Source: Brevibacillus dissolubilis
GTDB lineage: Bacteria; Bacillota; Bacilli; Brevibacillales; Brevibacillaceae
Assembly (NCBI RefSeq): GCF_006170445.1
Contig: NZ_VCNA01000003.1
Coordinates: 496,001 to 560,000, forward strand
DNA: 64,000 nt
Reading direction: 5' to 3'
Both the position numbers and the translations under genes were made by a program. Below, in pieces: positions 51,131 through 59,854 of this stretch; the stretch's first letter is position 1, and each line of letters starts with the position of its first letter. The notes under the pieces are model-generated. The model did not search any database and was not told the origin of the DNA. It worked only from the letters and a program-made list of their open reading frames with translations.

Positions 51131-52747
51131 GTGAGAACCATCTCTGCTCTTGTCGTCACAGCGGTACTGGCGGTGGTGATGATCATCCCGCTGCAGCGCC
51201 AGACGCCTCCCCAACAGGCTCTGCCGCCTGCCCAGCCGCAGACGCAGCAAAAACAACAGCCGACCCAACGTATCCAAAGCAAAGTCGAACGACTGCGAAC
51301 CGATCATCCAGAGGAAGACGGTATTCACATCGCCAAGATCAACTATGTTGAACAAGTGCGTGATATGCGCAGAAAGATGGAGAGTCGTCCACATATCATG
51401 ACCATCCATCACAATCCGCGGGACCACAGCCACTTTGTCGAGCATGAGGTCGTAGTCAACTTCTCGCCTGAGCCGACTTCGGCCCAGCTGCAGAAGCTAT
51501 TGAAGGAGACCAACTCCAAGATCAAGCGGGACAACACGACCGCGATGATCATCAAGTCAAAGACGATGACCACCAATCAGTTAATGAAGTATTTTGCCGA
51601 GCATCCAGACTCCGTGTACGCGGAACCAAACTACCTGCTTCTCCCCAACAATACACGACCGAACGACATTCTCTACAACCGCTATCAGTGGAATCTCCCG
51701 CTGATCGGCCTCGAACAGGCGTGGGATGTCAACCGGGGCAGCAAGGAAGTGACGGTCGCTGTCGTCGATACCGGTATTGACCTTACCCACCCAGAGTTCA
51801 GTGGCAAGCTGACCACAGGCTTTAACGTCCTGACCGGTGACGCTAAGCCGATGGATGACAACGGTCACGGCACACACTGTGCAGGTGTCATCGCGGCCCG
51901 TACCAACAACCGCGAAGGGATTGCCGGTATGTCGTGGAACAGCAAGATCATGCCGATCAAAGCAATCGGTGCGGACGGCTCTGGTACGGCTTTTGACATC
52001 GCAGAGGGAATCCGTTGGGCAACTGACCATGGTGCAGATGTCATCAGTCTGAGCGTGGGCAACTACACCGCATCTGCCGCGCTCAAGGAAGCCTGCTCCT
52101 ATGCTTACAAGCACAATGTCGTACTCATCGCCGCCTCTGGTAACGATGCTACCAATCAACCAAGCTATCCGGCTGCCTATCCTGAGGTGATGAGTGTCGG
52201 TGCGGTGGATAATCACAGACAGATCGCCGACTTCTCCAACTATGGCAACTATATTGACGTGGTAGCTCCTGGCGTAGATATTCCAAGTACCTATATTTAT
52301 AAGGATTATGCAGCTCTCTCCGGTACTTCCATGGCAACCCCTCACGTCGCTGCTTTGGCCTCCCTGCTCCGCTCTGTCAGCCCTGATATGAGCAATCGTA
52401 AGATCATGGAGATCATCAACCAGACGTCCACAGATCTCGGTCCTCGCGGCAAAGATATTCACTACGGAAACGGTCTGATCAACGTCAATGCAGCATTAAA
52501 AAAAATCCCGCCACATACCAACTCTTCCCCAGATGATGCATGGGATACAACCGTACCGGGAGAGCAAGATAATGTGGTGGAACCAGAACCAACTGACGAG
52601 ACAGCCGATGAAACAACAGACGAAACAACGGCTCCAGAGAAAACCGGACAGAATGAGCCTGCTGACACCACCGAGCCCGAAGATACGCGCGGCCCTGCCG
52701 AAACGTTTCGAGAGCTGTTCCGCAGATGGTTCCCGAATCTCGGGTAA
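51131..52747 (+). CDS. Subtilisin-like serine protease (S8)
   Basis: 538 residues, GTG start after AGGGAGTGAG. Signal or anchor (ISALVVTAVLAVVMIIP), Gln/Pro linker, an inhibitor-I9-like propeptide near 100-170 (EHEVVVNFSPEP ... SVYAEPNYLLLPN), then the catalytic domain with Asp213 (AVVDTGIDLTHPEF), His246 (GHGTHCAGVIAA) and Ser400 (LSGTSMATPHVAAL); oxyanion Asn in ASGNDA. The C-terminal 70 residues are an acidic Thr/Glu/Pro tail. Exported, probably self-processed, degrading protein outside the cell. Confidence 0.93.
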   Translation: MRTISALVVTAVLAVVMIIPLQRQTPPQQALPPAQPQTQQKQQPTQRIQSKVERLRTDHPEEDGIHIAKINYVEQVRDMRRKMESRPHIMTIHHNPRDHSHFVEHEVVVNFSPEPTSAQLQKLLKETNSKIKRDNTTAMIIKSKTMTTNQLMKYFAEHPDSVYAEPNYLLLPNNTRPNDILYNRYQWNLPLIGLEQAWDVNRGSKEVTVAVVDTGIDLTHPEFSGKLTTGFNVLTGDAKPMDDNGHGTHCAGVIAARTNNREGIAGMSWNSKIMPIKAIGADGSGTAFDIAEGIRWATDHGADVISLSVGNYTASAALKEACSYAYKHNVVLIAASGNDATNQPSYPAAYPEVMSVGAVDNHRQIADFSNYGNYIDVVAPGVDIPSTYIYKDYAALSGTSMATPHVAALASLLRSVSPDMSNRKIMEIINQTSTDLGPRGKDIHYGNGLINVNAALKKIPPHTNSSPDDAWDTTVPGEQDNVVEPEPTDETADETTDETTAPEKTGQNEPADTTEPEDTRGPAETFRELFRRWFPNLG

Positions 52748-52772
52748 GAACACTACTTAAGGAGGAATACCC

Positions 52773-53381
52773 ATGACCATGAGAGCCAATATCGTCTTCG
52801 CCCATCCCGGCCAAGAGAGCTTCAACCATGAAATCCTCGCCCAAGTACAAAAATCCTGCGATAAAGCAGGCATCAAATATGTCATCCGTGACCTGTATCA
52901 AATGAAATTCAGCCCTGTGCTGAGCAACGAAGACCTCACCAGCATCGAAGCAGGCCAAATCCCCGCTATGATCGAGGAGGAGCAATCCATCACTGCCGAT
53001 GCAGACCTGCTCGTCATGATCTATCCGATCTGGTGGTGGTCCCAACCGGCCATCCTCAAAGGCTGGATCGACCGCGTCTTCCTCGACAAATTCGCTTTCG
53101 AATACACCAGCAACGGCCCGGTCGGCCTCTTCAAAAACAAACAAGCCGTCGTCTTCACCACCACCCGTGAGTCCGAAGCGGAGATGAAGGAAAAAGGCTA
53201 CGATCAAGTGATCAAGACCCAGATCGTCGACGGTGTGCTCGAGTTCTCCGGCTTTGAAAATGTGGTCTTCCGCAATTTTGCCGAAGTACCGTATGTAAGC
53301 GATGAGCAGCGTATGGATTATCTGGATCAGGTAGATCAGATCATTACGTCTGTGCGTCAGCCGGCGAATGCAGGGAAGTAA
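52773..53381 (+). CDS. NAD(P)H-dependent oxidoreductase (flavodoxin-like quinone reductase family)
   Basis: 202 residues; ATG seven bases after GGAGG. Flavodoxin-like fold of the NQO1/MdaB/KefF group: IVFAHPGQESFNHEIL, DLLVMIYPIWWWSQPAILKGWIDRVFLDKFAFEY and VVFTTTRESEAEM. Uses FAD or FMN to reduce quinones or similar acceptors. 26 bases after the protease gene, so may be co-transcribed. Confidence 0.9.
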   Translation: MTMRANIVFAHPGQESFNHEILAQVQKSCDKAGIKYVIRDLYQMKFSPVLSNEDLTSIEAGQIPAMIEEEQSITADADLLVMIYPIWWWSQPAILKGWIDRVFLDKFAFEYTSNGPVGLFKNKQAVVFTTTRESEAEMKEKGYDQVIKTQIVDGVLEFSGFENVVFRNFAEVPYVSDEQRMDYLDQVDQIITSVRQPANAGK

Positions 53382-53415
53382 AGAGGAATGAAGGAATAGG
53401 AAAGACAGGTAATCC

Positions 53416-53452
53416 AAAAAAGGCTAAGACCCTAGGTGGTCTGGCCTTTTTG
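53416..53452. terminator. Intrinsic terminator
   Basis: AAAAAAGGC...GCCTTTTTG with inner AGACC/GGTCT stem, after the oxidoreductase gene. Confidence 0.8.
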
Positions 53453-53604
53453 TTTTCGTCAGTGTTATGAGTCCTGAACCTTTATTTGATTGATGAGTTG
53501 CTGTGTGAATTCAGTATCAAATCGTTTTAGTTTTAAGCTTGGGCACTTTTTGTTTTTATTGTTTTTGCTGTTTCCTTTATTCGTTTTTATGCATGTAGCT
53601 GCGC

Positions 53605-53832
53605 GGGAGAGGAGGCGGCTTTCAAGACGAGAGCCTCTTTGGAACCCCCTGCCCAGCGAAAAATGATCTACTGGGACCCTCTCCTTCGAATACGCTCCCA
53701 GGGCAAACTTCAATCATCTTCGAATAAGCCTTTTTTGCCCCTGCTCCCAGTAGATCATTCGCAGCGGCCAGCCTTTCCTTCTCACGAAGGGGTTTCAACA
53801 AGGCGACCGTCTTGAAAGCCGCCTCCTCTCCC
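53605..53832 (+). repeat. Structured element, copy 2 (228 nt)
   Basis: Exact 25-base terminal arms (53605-53629 and 53808-53832) and an exact 15-base inner stem (53662-53676 with 53745-53759). The conserved blocks match copy 1: GCCTCTTTGGAACC, CCTGCCCAGCGAA, GGGCAAAC, TTCGAAT, CGCAGCGGCCAG and TTTCAACAAGGCG. Stem sequences differ completely from copy 1. It lies between converging genes in a 520-base gap (53382-53905) that holds no credible coding frame; the AT-rich 53453-53604 stretch shows nothing else. Confidence 0.8.
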
Positions 53833-53855
53833 TCCCCACGATCAAAAAAGAAAAC

Positions 53856-53887
53856 AAAAAAGCAGGAGACCATCAAAGTCCCCTGCC
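53856..53887 (-). terminator. Intrinsic terminator of the YpuI gene
   Basis: GCAGG/CCTGC stem with T-run on the minus strand, 20 bases after the stop codon at 53906. Confidence 0.65.
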
Positions 53888-53905
53888 TTCCAACACACTT
53901 TTCAA

Positions 53906-54409
53906 CTATTTAACAGACTGCATACGCTTCTTCGTAATATAGTCTGTCTCATAATACTGAAGCTCTTCACGCATTTGCTCAAACACCCGGGACAGTGACA
54001 ATGTCAGGTTTTGCAGCTCAGGCGTTACGGTTTTACGGAAAATGATGCAGTCTTGACCCGTATAGGAGTAACGACCATCTTCGTCGTACACTTCACCTTT
54101 TGGATAATAAAAATTGGTGATACAGGAATGGTACACCTTGTAAAGTGATTCTTCCGCGAACTCTGGATTGAAGCGGGCGCGGCGCAGGCATACCCCAAGC
54201 TTTTCATAAGCATTTTCACAGTAGACCAGCAGGTGACGGAAATCAGACAGGTAGTGGCGGTAGTAGGTTTCATACTCTTCCGGATCTCCCGATTGTTCGA
54301 CCAGGGAAGACAACGTCACTTGGTTAAGGAATTTCTCCAGCTCCATGCTGACTTTTTTCAATCGGTTAAACGTATCTTCACACAACTGTTTCAGGTGAGC
54401 GTCTGACAT
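53906..54409 (-). CDS. ypuI: YpuI-like DUF3907 family protein
   Basis: 167 residues from ATG 54409 after AAGGAGG. Helical N-terminal half (LCEDTFNRLKKVSMELEKFLNQVTLSSLV) and a central EESLYKVYHSCITNFYYPKGEVYDEDGRYSYTGQDCIIFRKTVTPELQNLTLSLSRVFEQMREELQYYETDY, the pattern of Bacillus YpuI (DUF3907), conserved in spore formers and uncharacterised. Monocistronic with its own terminator. Assignment by memory of the family. Confidence 0.8.
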   Translation of the reverse strand: MSDAHLKQLCEDTFNRLKKVSMELEKFLNQVTLSSLVEQSGDPEEYETYYRHYLSDFRHLLVYCENAYEKLGVCLRRARFNPEFAEESLYKVYHSCITNFYYPKGEVYDEDGRYSYTGQDCIIFRKTVTPELQNLTLSLSRVFEQMREELQYYETDYITKKRMQSVK

Positions 54410-54495
54410 GGGAAACCTCCTTTTTCGGGGCAAAAGAAATGTTATTCCCTATTGTAAAGAAACCAACATGTCGTGACAAGGTTTTTTTTGCATTT

Positions 54496-55674
54496 TTATG
54501 CGTTTTCCAGTGTTTTAGTGTAAGATTTCCTAACATGAATCAAATACGCCAGATACGAACCGAATAAACCTACCATCGCCATGAGAGTTAAGACGATCAA
54601 ATCATGCTGGATGTAAGTAAATCCGTGACCTTTGCTCAACACTTCGCGAACGCCGTGTAAGAAGTATGTCAGCGGCATTGATTCCCCGATGGCGGCGATA
54701 ACCGGCGGCATGGACATCAGCGGCCATGTATAGCCGGACAGCATAAATGACGGTACAGCGATCAGCATGGCAACCTGTGTAGCCTGCAGCTGGTTGGGAG
54801 AGAAGAACGAGATCGCAAAGCCGATGAACAGGATCGCCAGATTAAACACGAATCCGACCAACAGCAGATGCATTGGATTGCCGTAGTACGGGATACCGAA
54901 TCCTTTTAGCAGGATCGTAAAGGTTAAGACCAGATTAAACGTGGAAATGATCAGATACGGCAGTAATTTGGCTGTTACCAGCTTGAAGAAGCTGTTGGAA
55001 CGAAGTGTATCGCCCCACGTCCCCTCTTCTTTTTCCTTGGTAACCGCGAGCGCCACAGCGAGGAAGACGACCTGCTGAAGCACGGCAGCGCCCAGACCGA
55101 ACACCATGAAGGACATATAGCTGAAAGTCGGGTTATACAGAACACGGTAGCGGTAGTCGATCCCGGTAAAGAAGGAAAGACCTTCGTTCCCCCACTCCCC
55201 TTTGGCTTCCAGCTTCTTGAGCGTGATTCCGGCGGAGATGGATTTGATGACACTGTTGGCAGCACGCACAGCGGTGTTGGAGATCATCAGGTTGCTACCG
55301 TCGACGATCGTGAGGACTTCGGAGTCTTTGCCTGCTTTGGCATTGGCGGTCAATCCGGCCGGCAGGATGATCTCGACAAATGCTTTTTCATGGTTGATCA
55401 TGTCTTCGGCTTCTTTTTCCGACGGAGTAATCGCAGTGACGGCGAAGGATTGGTCATGATCGATCGCCCGGATGATCTCACGGGTCAGCTCGGTCTCGTC
55501 ATGGTCCACGATGACGGTCGGGATATCCATGACCTTTTGCGTGCCGTACAGAAATCCGAACAGGCTAAAATACAGAACCGGGATGACAAACAGAATGTTG
55601 CGGATCGTCTTGTTGGTAAAAATCGTACGCCATTCCTTGGCAAAGAGTGCAGACCAGCTATTCACTTGCGCCAT
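54496..55674 (-). CDS. ABC-2 type transporter permease
   Basis: 392 residues. The ATG at 55674 sits on AAAGGGG and overlaps the HlyD gene by 17 bases; a GTG at 55665 is a possible alternative with better spacing. One N-terminal membrane helix (TIRNILFVIPVLYFSLFGFLYG), a large extracytoplasmic domain, then five helices at the C-terminus (FSYMSFMVFGLGAAVLQQVVFLAVALAVTKEKEEGTWGDTLRS is the ABC-2 hallmark, then LLPYLIISTFNLVLTFTILL, LLVGFVFNLAILFIGFAISF, VAMLIAVPSFMLSGYTWPL). No ATPase follows, as in YhiI-YhhJ-like exporters lacking an adjoining ATPase. Confidence 0.88.
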   Translation of the reverse strand: MAQVNSWSALFAKEWRTIFTNKTIRNILFVIPVLYFSLFGFLYGTQKVMDIPTVIVDHDETELTREIIRAIDHDQSFAVTAITPSEKEAEDMINHEKAFVEIILPAGLTANAKAGKDSEVLTIVDGSNLMISNTAVRAANSVIKSISAGITLKKLEAKGEWGNEGLSFFTGIDYRYRVLYNPTFSYMSFMVFGLGAAVLQQVVFLAVALAVTKEKEEGTWGDTLRSNSFFKLVTAKLLPYLIISTFNLVLTFTILLKGFGIPYYGNPMHLLLVGFVFNLAILFIGFAISFFSPNQLQATQVAMLIAVPSFMLSGYTWPLMSMPPVIAAIGESMPLTYFLHGVREVLSKGHGFTYIQHDLIVLTLMAMVGLFGSYLAYLIHVRKSYTKTLENA

Positions 55675-56857
55675 CCCCTTTGATCGACCACTCGACAGAG
55701 AAGCCTGGACGGAGGGTGTCACCCGCCACTTTGACCTTCACCATAAAGGCGCGGACATCACGGTCGCTCAATTCGGTGGTTGCTTTTTTCACGGCGAAGT
55801 CTGCGGCTGGGGCGATGATTTGGATGGTTCCATCGATTTCTTTTTGCAGGGCAGGTACGAACAGTTTGACGGTTTGGTTGACGGCGAGCTTGCCCAGTTG
55901 GGTTTCATCTACATAGAACTTCACGAATTGGTCATCCTGCTGTTGGATGGTTACCACGTTGGAGCCTTGGGCGACCAGCTCCCCTTTTTGCACGGAGACG
56001 GATTTGACGATCCCGCTTACAGGGGCAGTCAGCTTGGTGTTGTTGATGTACGCTTCGATCTCATCGAGTGCGCCTTTGGCTTGTTGGACACCGGCTTCGG
56101 CGGATTGGACGTCAGATTGGCGCAGACCTACCTGCCCGCGTCCTGCTACGGCGTTTTTGTAAGCAGCATTGGCTTGCTCCAATTGGGCGCGGGTCGCATC
56201 GATCTGCTCTTGACGGGCACCGGACTCAGCCATGTGAAGCTGTTCGACGGTCGCTTCATGCTCGGCTACCGCTTTGTCGTACTGGGCCTGCGCTTCCTCC
56301 AGCTTGGCGGCTGGGATCGCGCCTTCTGTGAGCAGCTGCTGCATCCGTTGCAGGTTTTTCAATGCGATATCTTTACCGGAGGCGGTTGCGGTCAGCTTGG
56401 ATTTGAGCTGGGCGATTTCCTCCGGGCGGGCACCGTTTTTGTTGGCTTCATATTGAGCTTTGGCAGCAAGCACGGCTGCTTGCGCCTGCTCGACTTGGGC
56501 GGAACTGGAGTTGTCGGTTACGCTGACGCCTTTTTTCGCTTGATCGAGCTTGGCTTGGGCCAGCTTGTAGGAGGCAAGAGCCTGTTCGCGCTTTGCCAGA
56601 AGCTCTTCATTGGTGAGAGTGGCGAGCAGTTGACCTTCTTTGACGAACTCTCCTTCTTTTACCTGTAAATCCTTGATGGAGCCAGCCATTTTGAAGGCGA
56701 GGTCCACCTCAGACCCTTCGATCACACCGACCATCGGCTGGGTCGCATGTACGCCTGCTGCCCCAGATTGTTCTCCTGTCACCAGATAGCCCCCAAGCAG
56801 TGAAATCGCGGTGACAAATCCGATCACACTGGCAATTGTTTTCTTTTTGTTATTCAT
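55658..56857 (-). CDS. HlyD-family efflux adaptor
   Basis: 399 residues from ATG 56857. N-terminal membrane anchor (TIASVIGFVTAISLLGGYLVTG), lipoyl half (AFKMAGSIKDLQVKEGEFVKEGQLLATL), a long Ala/Gln/Lys-rich coiled coil (residues 85-260), the second lipoyl half (LTAPVSGIVKSVSVQKGELVAQGSNVVTIQ) and a beta-barrel end. Joins the ABC-2 permease and, in Gram-positives, probably guides substrate at the outer face. Middle gene of a TetR-HlyD-permease operon; overlaps both neighbours. Confidence 0.92.
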   Translation of the reverse strand: MNNKKKTIASVIGFVTAISLLGGYLVTGEQSGAAGVHATQPMVGVIEGSEVDLAFKMAGSIKDLQVKEGEFVKEGQLLATLTNEELLAKREQALASYKLAQAKLDQAKKGVSVTDNSSSAQVEQAQAAVLAAKAQYEANKNGARPEEIAQLKSKLTATASGKDIALKNLQRMQQLLTEGAIPAAKLEEAQAQYDKAVAEHEATVEQLHMAESGARQEQIDATRAQLEQANAAYKNAVAGRGQVGLRQSDVQSAEAGVQQAKGALDEIEAYINNTKLTAPVSGIVKSVSVQKGELVAQGSNVVTIQQQDDQFVKFYVDETQLGKLAVNQTVKLFVPALQKEIDGTIQIIAPAADFAVKKATTELSDRDVRAFMVKVKVAGDTLRPGFSVEWSIKGDGASE

Positions 56858-57479
56858 TGTCTCTCTTCTCCTTCTCCATGTTACATTCCGTAATGATGTT
56901 GGCAGATCCAATCCCTAAGGCACCCTTGCACATCGCCAAAAGTGTATTGCGCGTCTGTTCGGTGTAAATCTCTTCTCTGCGGTACAGCTTGCGCAGCACG
57001 GTGAACCCGATCATTCCAAACAAAGAGGAGGTCAAGGTGCGAATCTCCAGCTCTGGAGCAATCACGCCCTGCTTTTGCATCGAGTCAAAATACGTTTCCA
57101 TCGTGATGAAATACGAGCTCAACAGCTGTCTCACCATCTCATCACGGCTATGGTCACCAGAACTGAAGCTGAGCAGGAGCAGGCAGAATTCTTCATGCTC
57201 AGCAAAAAAACGAAGATGTTCATCCAGTACGTAAAGCATGCGTTCGTAGACGGTATGGCTGGTATCATTCATCGCGGTCGTTACGGATTCGATGAGCATC
57301 TCCACGCCTTTCTGGTTCACATAAAAGAACAGTTCCTCTTTGGTCTTGAAATGGTAGTACAAGGTCCCCTTGGCCACATTCGCCACTTCAGCAATATTGT
57401 CCATCGTGGTGTCTGAATAGCCATATTGGGCAAAAGCTTGCAATGCGCTCTGGGAAATCAGATCCTTTTTCTTACTCAT
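56850..57479 (-). CDS. TetR-family repressor
   Basis: 209 residues from ATG 57479 after GGAGG. N-terminal helix-turn-helix KKKDLISQSALQAFAQYGYSDTTMDNIAEVANVAKGTLYYHFKTKEELFFYV is standard TetR. The C-terminal ligand domain is divergent, as usual. First gene of the efflux operon, overlapping the adaptor gene by eight bases; a palindrome directly downstream of its promoter indicates autorepression. Confidence 0.92.
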   Translation of the reverse strand: MSKKKDLISQSALQAFAQYGYSDTTMDNIAEVANVAKGTLYYHFKTKEELFFYVNQKGVEMLIESVTTAMNDTSHTVYERMLYVLDEHLRFFAEHEEFCLLLLSFSSGDHSRDEMVRQLLSSYFITMETYFDSMQKQGVIAPELEIRTLTSSLFGMIGFTVLRKLYRREEIYTEQTRNTLLAMCKGALGIGSANIITECNMEKEKRDNE

Positions 57480-57500
57480 ATTTTCCTCCATCTATCTTAA

Positions 57501-57514
57501 ACTGACTGGTCAGT
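57501..57514. promoter_or_regulatory. TetR-type operator
   Basis: ACTGACTGGTCAGT: six-base arms ACTGAC/GTCAGT around TG, between the efflux-operon promoter and the repressor start codon. Confidence 0.65.
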
Positions 57515-57523
57515 ACAAAAACT

Positions 57524-57553
57524 AGTTTACCCTCCTCCACCCCTTTTGGTCAA
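57524..57553 (-). promoter_or_regulatory. Efflux operon promoter
   Basis: TTGACC and TAAACT with an 18-base spacer on the minus strand, just upstream of the operator. Confidence 0.5.
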
Positions 57554-57614
57554 GAATGTTTTTGGATCAATCCGCGCATATTTAAAATGTCAAATGTGAA
57601 GGAGGTACATCCCT

Positions 57615-57866
57615 ATGTCGACGCGGGAGAATCTGATTGAATCCATCGTGTCTCTAATCAACAGCCACTTCGATCTCAACGTGGAGCTTGGCGAGGAGAA
57701 TCTGCCTGTCGTAACCCAGGCGACCCCCAAGCAAGATCAGCCACTCACCCAGTTCGTCAATCAGTTCATCCAGCTGGTGGAGAACAGCGACTGCGACGGC
57801 AAGATGAACTATTACTTCGGCAACGAGCTTGATTTTGATTCGAATGAAGAGTTTCATCGTTGGTAA
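57615..57866 (+). CDS. Small acidic protein of unknown function
   Basis: 83 residues, ATG after AAGGAGG. N-terminal helix (RENLIESIVSLINSHFDLNVELG), a Gln-rich middle, and an acidic end (NSDCDGKMNYYFGNELDFDSNEEFHRW). No membrane segment or known family. Followed by the Gln/Thr-rich protein gene; possibly co-transcribed. Confidence 0.6.
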   Translation: MSTRENLIESIVSLINSHFDLNVELGEENLPVVTQATPKQDQPLTQFVNQFIQLVENSDCDGKMNYYFGNELDFDSNEEFHRW

Positions 57867-57986
57867 AAAAATACCCGTTTCTACTAGAGCGAAACCCGTT
57901 CTGACCTGACTTGAAGAAAAATAAAAAAAGCCCACCTGGGGCATATTATGGACAAATCAAATGGCACTCATAACGGAGGGGAACCC

Positions 57987-58598
57987 ATGCCAACTTCTCA
58001 ACCGAACAACCAAGAACAAACCCAGACCCAGGTGATGGAACAGACTGAAGTGGTTCAAAAGACGACGGTGGTCGAACAGACCCAAACACAGCAAACCCAG
58101 ACGCAACCGCCATACCAGACACAAACATCCACTGATCAGCAGCAGAAGGGATCCAAGCCGTACTCATCGGTCGACGTGACCGTCACAGGTCAGGATGTCG
58201 GGGCTTTTTTAGCGATTTTGTTCGCGGACAATACGTTCAAGTATATTCAAAACCAAGCTGTCCTTACATACACCCCTGACAACTATGCAGAAGCGCGCGA
58301 GCTGATCAAAGCCAACAACGACAAGCAGTTCCAAATCACCGCCAATGGCCGGCCAATCAAGGAGCTTCGCGATGTCATGATCGAGCTGGTACGCAACATC
58401 CTCAAAGAAAACACCTCTGCACAAGACCGCGGTGGATTCGATCTGAACCGCATCGATGTGGAGCGGATGAGCGTAGCCGAGCTGGATTCGTTCCTGCACA
58501 ACCCTGACAGGGGTATCGAGGATGCGGTCAATGCGATCAACTCCGTGGATAACTTTGACAACAAGTTCAGCAACGAACAGCAAGAGCGCTTGCATTAG
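57987..58598 (+). CDS. Gln/Thr-rich protein with an ordered C-terminal domain
   Basis: 203 residues from ATG 57987 after GGAGGGG. Residues 1-60 are Gln/Thr repeats (EQTEVVQKTTVVEQTQTQ). Residues 65-200 are a folded alpha/beta domain (SVDVTVTGQDVGAFLAILFADNTFKYIQNQAVLTYTPDNYAEARELIKANND, then ELRDVMIELVRNILKE and DRIDVERMSVAELDSFLHN-like helices). Unknown family. Terminator follows. Confidence 0.6.
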   Translation: MPTSQPNNQEQTQTQVMEQTEVVQKTTVVEQTQTQQTQTQPPYQTQTSTDQQQKGSKPYSSVDVTVTGQDVGAFLAILFADNTFKYIQNQAVLTYTPDNYAEARELIKANNDKQFQITANGRPIKELRDVMIELVRNILKENTSAQDRGGFDLNRIDVERMSVAELDSFLHNPDRGIEDAVNAINSVDNFDNKFSNEQQERLH

Positions 58599-58637
58599 AC
58601 TTCTAGCCGTGTAAGTCAGTCGTGACGGGAACATCAT

Positions 58638-58682
58638 AAAAAGACCGGGATTGGCCTGTAATAGGGATCTCGGTCTTTTTTA
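58638..58682. terminator. Bidirectional terminator
   Basis: AAAAAGACCGGGAT/ATCTCGGTCTTTTT stem. The next 150 bases to 58835 show no credible gene. Confidence 0.75.
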
Positions 58683-58835
58683 CGTTGTGATATCAGGAAT
58701 ACCCTGGATCGATCTTAAACGCTTTGGAAAAAAGGTGCGTAAGATTATGTTGGGGACGCGTTTTTGCCAGTTTCGACTGTGTGGTGCTGGGAATCCGTAC
58801 GGGGTGATCCGGAGGTTGACGGAGGAGTTGGCTCC

Positions 58836-59057
58836 CTAGCTCCGTTTCTCCTGGGGCTGTCTCCTCTCCCGTACATAATAGACCAGCCACACCACGATAA
58901 AATACAACGGAAACAGCACCAGCCCCGCTGCGCCGACCAGCATGATCAGCCCGATCTCACCATCAGCCAGCTCACTCGGGATCGTATTGAGCGCGTATAG
59001 CAGCCAAGCCAGCCAAACGATGACACCTGCCATTCCGAACCGATAGGCTAACCGCAT
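58836..59057 (-). CDS. Small membrane protein
   Basis: 73 residues from ATG 59057, ten bases after AAGGAG; the frame continues to 59108. Two membrane helices (FGMAGVIVWLAWLLYALN and GLIMLVGAAGLVLFPLYFIVVWLVYYV) and a basic C-terminus (RERRQPQEKRS) expected in the cytoplasm. Function unknown. Confidence 0.6.
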   Translation of the reverse strand: MRLAYRFGMAGVIVWLAWLLYALNTIPSELADGEIGLIMLVGAAGLVLFPLYFIVVWLVYYVRERRQPQEKRS

Positions 59058-59197
59058 CGAGATCCATCTCCTTTTTTCATCTGTCATGTAACGTCTGCTC
59101 TCAATCATGGATTAAGATAATAAAAAAACTCCCAACCCCGGCATCCCGGCAGTGGAAGTTTGATTCGTCATGTCATGTCTTGTAAAAAATATGTAAG

Positions 59198-59286
59198 TGG
59201 CGGAGGGAGAGGGATTCGAACCCCCGTGACGTTGCCGCCTAACGGTTTTCAAGACCGCCCCGTTATGACCACTTCGGTATCCCTCC
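59198..59286 (-). tRNA. tRNA-Ser (UGA anticodon)
   Basis: 89-nt class II tRNA. Acceptor GGAGGGA pairs with TCCCTCC, then discriminator G and encoded CCA. The anticodon arm GGTCTTGAAAACC has loop CTTGAAA with anticodon TGA. A long variable arm follows (GGCGGCAACGTCAC region), and the T loop is TTCGAAT. All features fit serine tRNA reading UCA. It is the only RNA gene of standard type in the window. Confidence 0.95.
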
Positions 59287-59375
59287 GCATTCGTATAAGC
59301 GTCGAGTTGCCTCAACAAGATTTAGTATACAAAACTCTAGCAGAAAGATCAATCCCTTTTTTATCCAAACTGAAA

Positions 59376-59774
59376 TTAGAAGAAAAGGCGGGTCAGCAGT
59401 AGATAGAGCCAGACGAGAACCGAGATCCATAATAGAATGATCAGCCCGCCGACCAGCCAGTTTTTCCGCTTGCCCTGACTCATCAGCTCCACCGCCTTTT
59501 CGCGGCAGTCGGCCATCACATCGGCAGGGATCAGCCGGACGGCGAGCAGGATGCCAAGCGGGACGAGGATGACATCGTCCAAGTAGCCGAGGATCGGAAT
59601 AAAATCAGGAATCAGGTCAATCGGGCTGAATGCGTAGGCGACCACACAGACCGCTACCAGCTTAGCCAGTAAGGGTGTGCGCTCGTCCCGGTATGCAACG
59701 TATAACGCATAGACATCGCGTTTGATCGTACGGGCCCAGCTTTTTAGGCGTTGGATGGAGTTAGGTTGTACCAT
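59376..59774 (-). CDS. YkvA/DUF1232 family membrane protein
   Basis: 132 residues from ATG 59774 after GAGGG. The DUF1232 core TPLLAKLVAVCVVAYAFSPIDLIPDFIPILGYLDDVILVPLGILLAVRLIP is unmistakable, followed by a C-terminal membrane helix (WLVGGLIILLWISVLVWLYLLL). Family of small membrane proteins with no assigned function. Divergent from the next gene. Confidence 0.88.
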   Translation of the reverse strand: MVQPNSIQRLKSWARTIKRDVYALYVAYRDERTPLLAKLVAVCVVAYAFSPIDLIPDFIPILGYLDDVILVPLGILLAVRLIPADVMADCREKAVELMSQGKRKNWLVGGLIILLWISVLVWLYLLLTRLFF

Positions 59775-59854
59775 TTTCAGCCCTCTTTTCATATGATATA
59801 CTTTTGAAATTGTCGTGTAATGGTTAGACTTGGGAGCATAAGGAGTGATGTTGC

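Noticed and set aside
53465-53876. Open frames across structured element copy 2
   Set aside because: Frames differ between strands, lack ribosome sites and are explained by the inverted-repeat structure; copy 1 does not conserve any of them.
58651-58839. 62-codon plus-strand frame after the terminator at 58638
   Set aside because: No ribosome site, Cys/Trp-rich irregular composition, and it begins inside the terminator.
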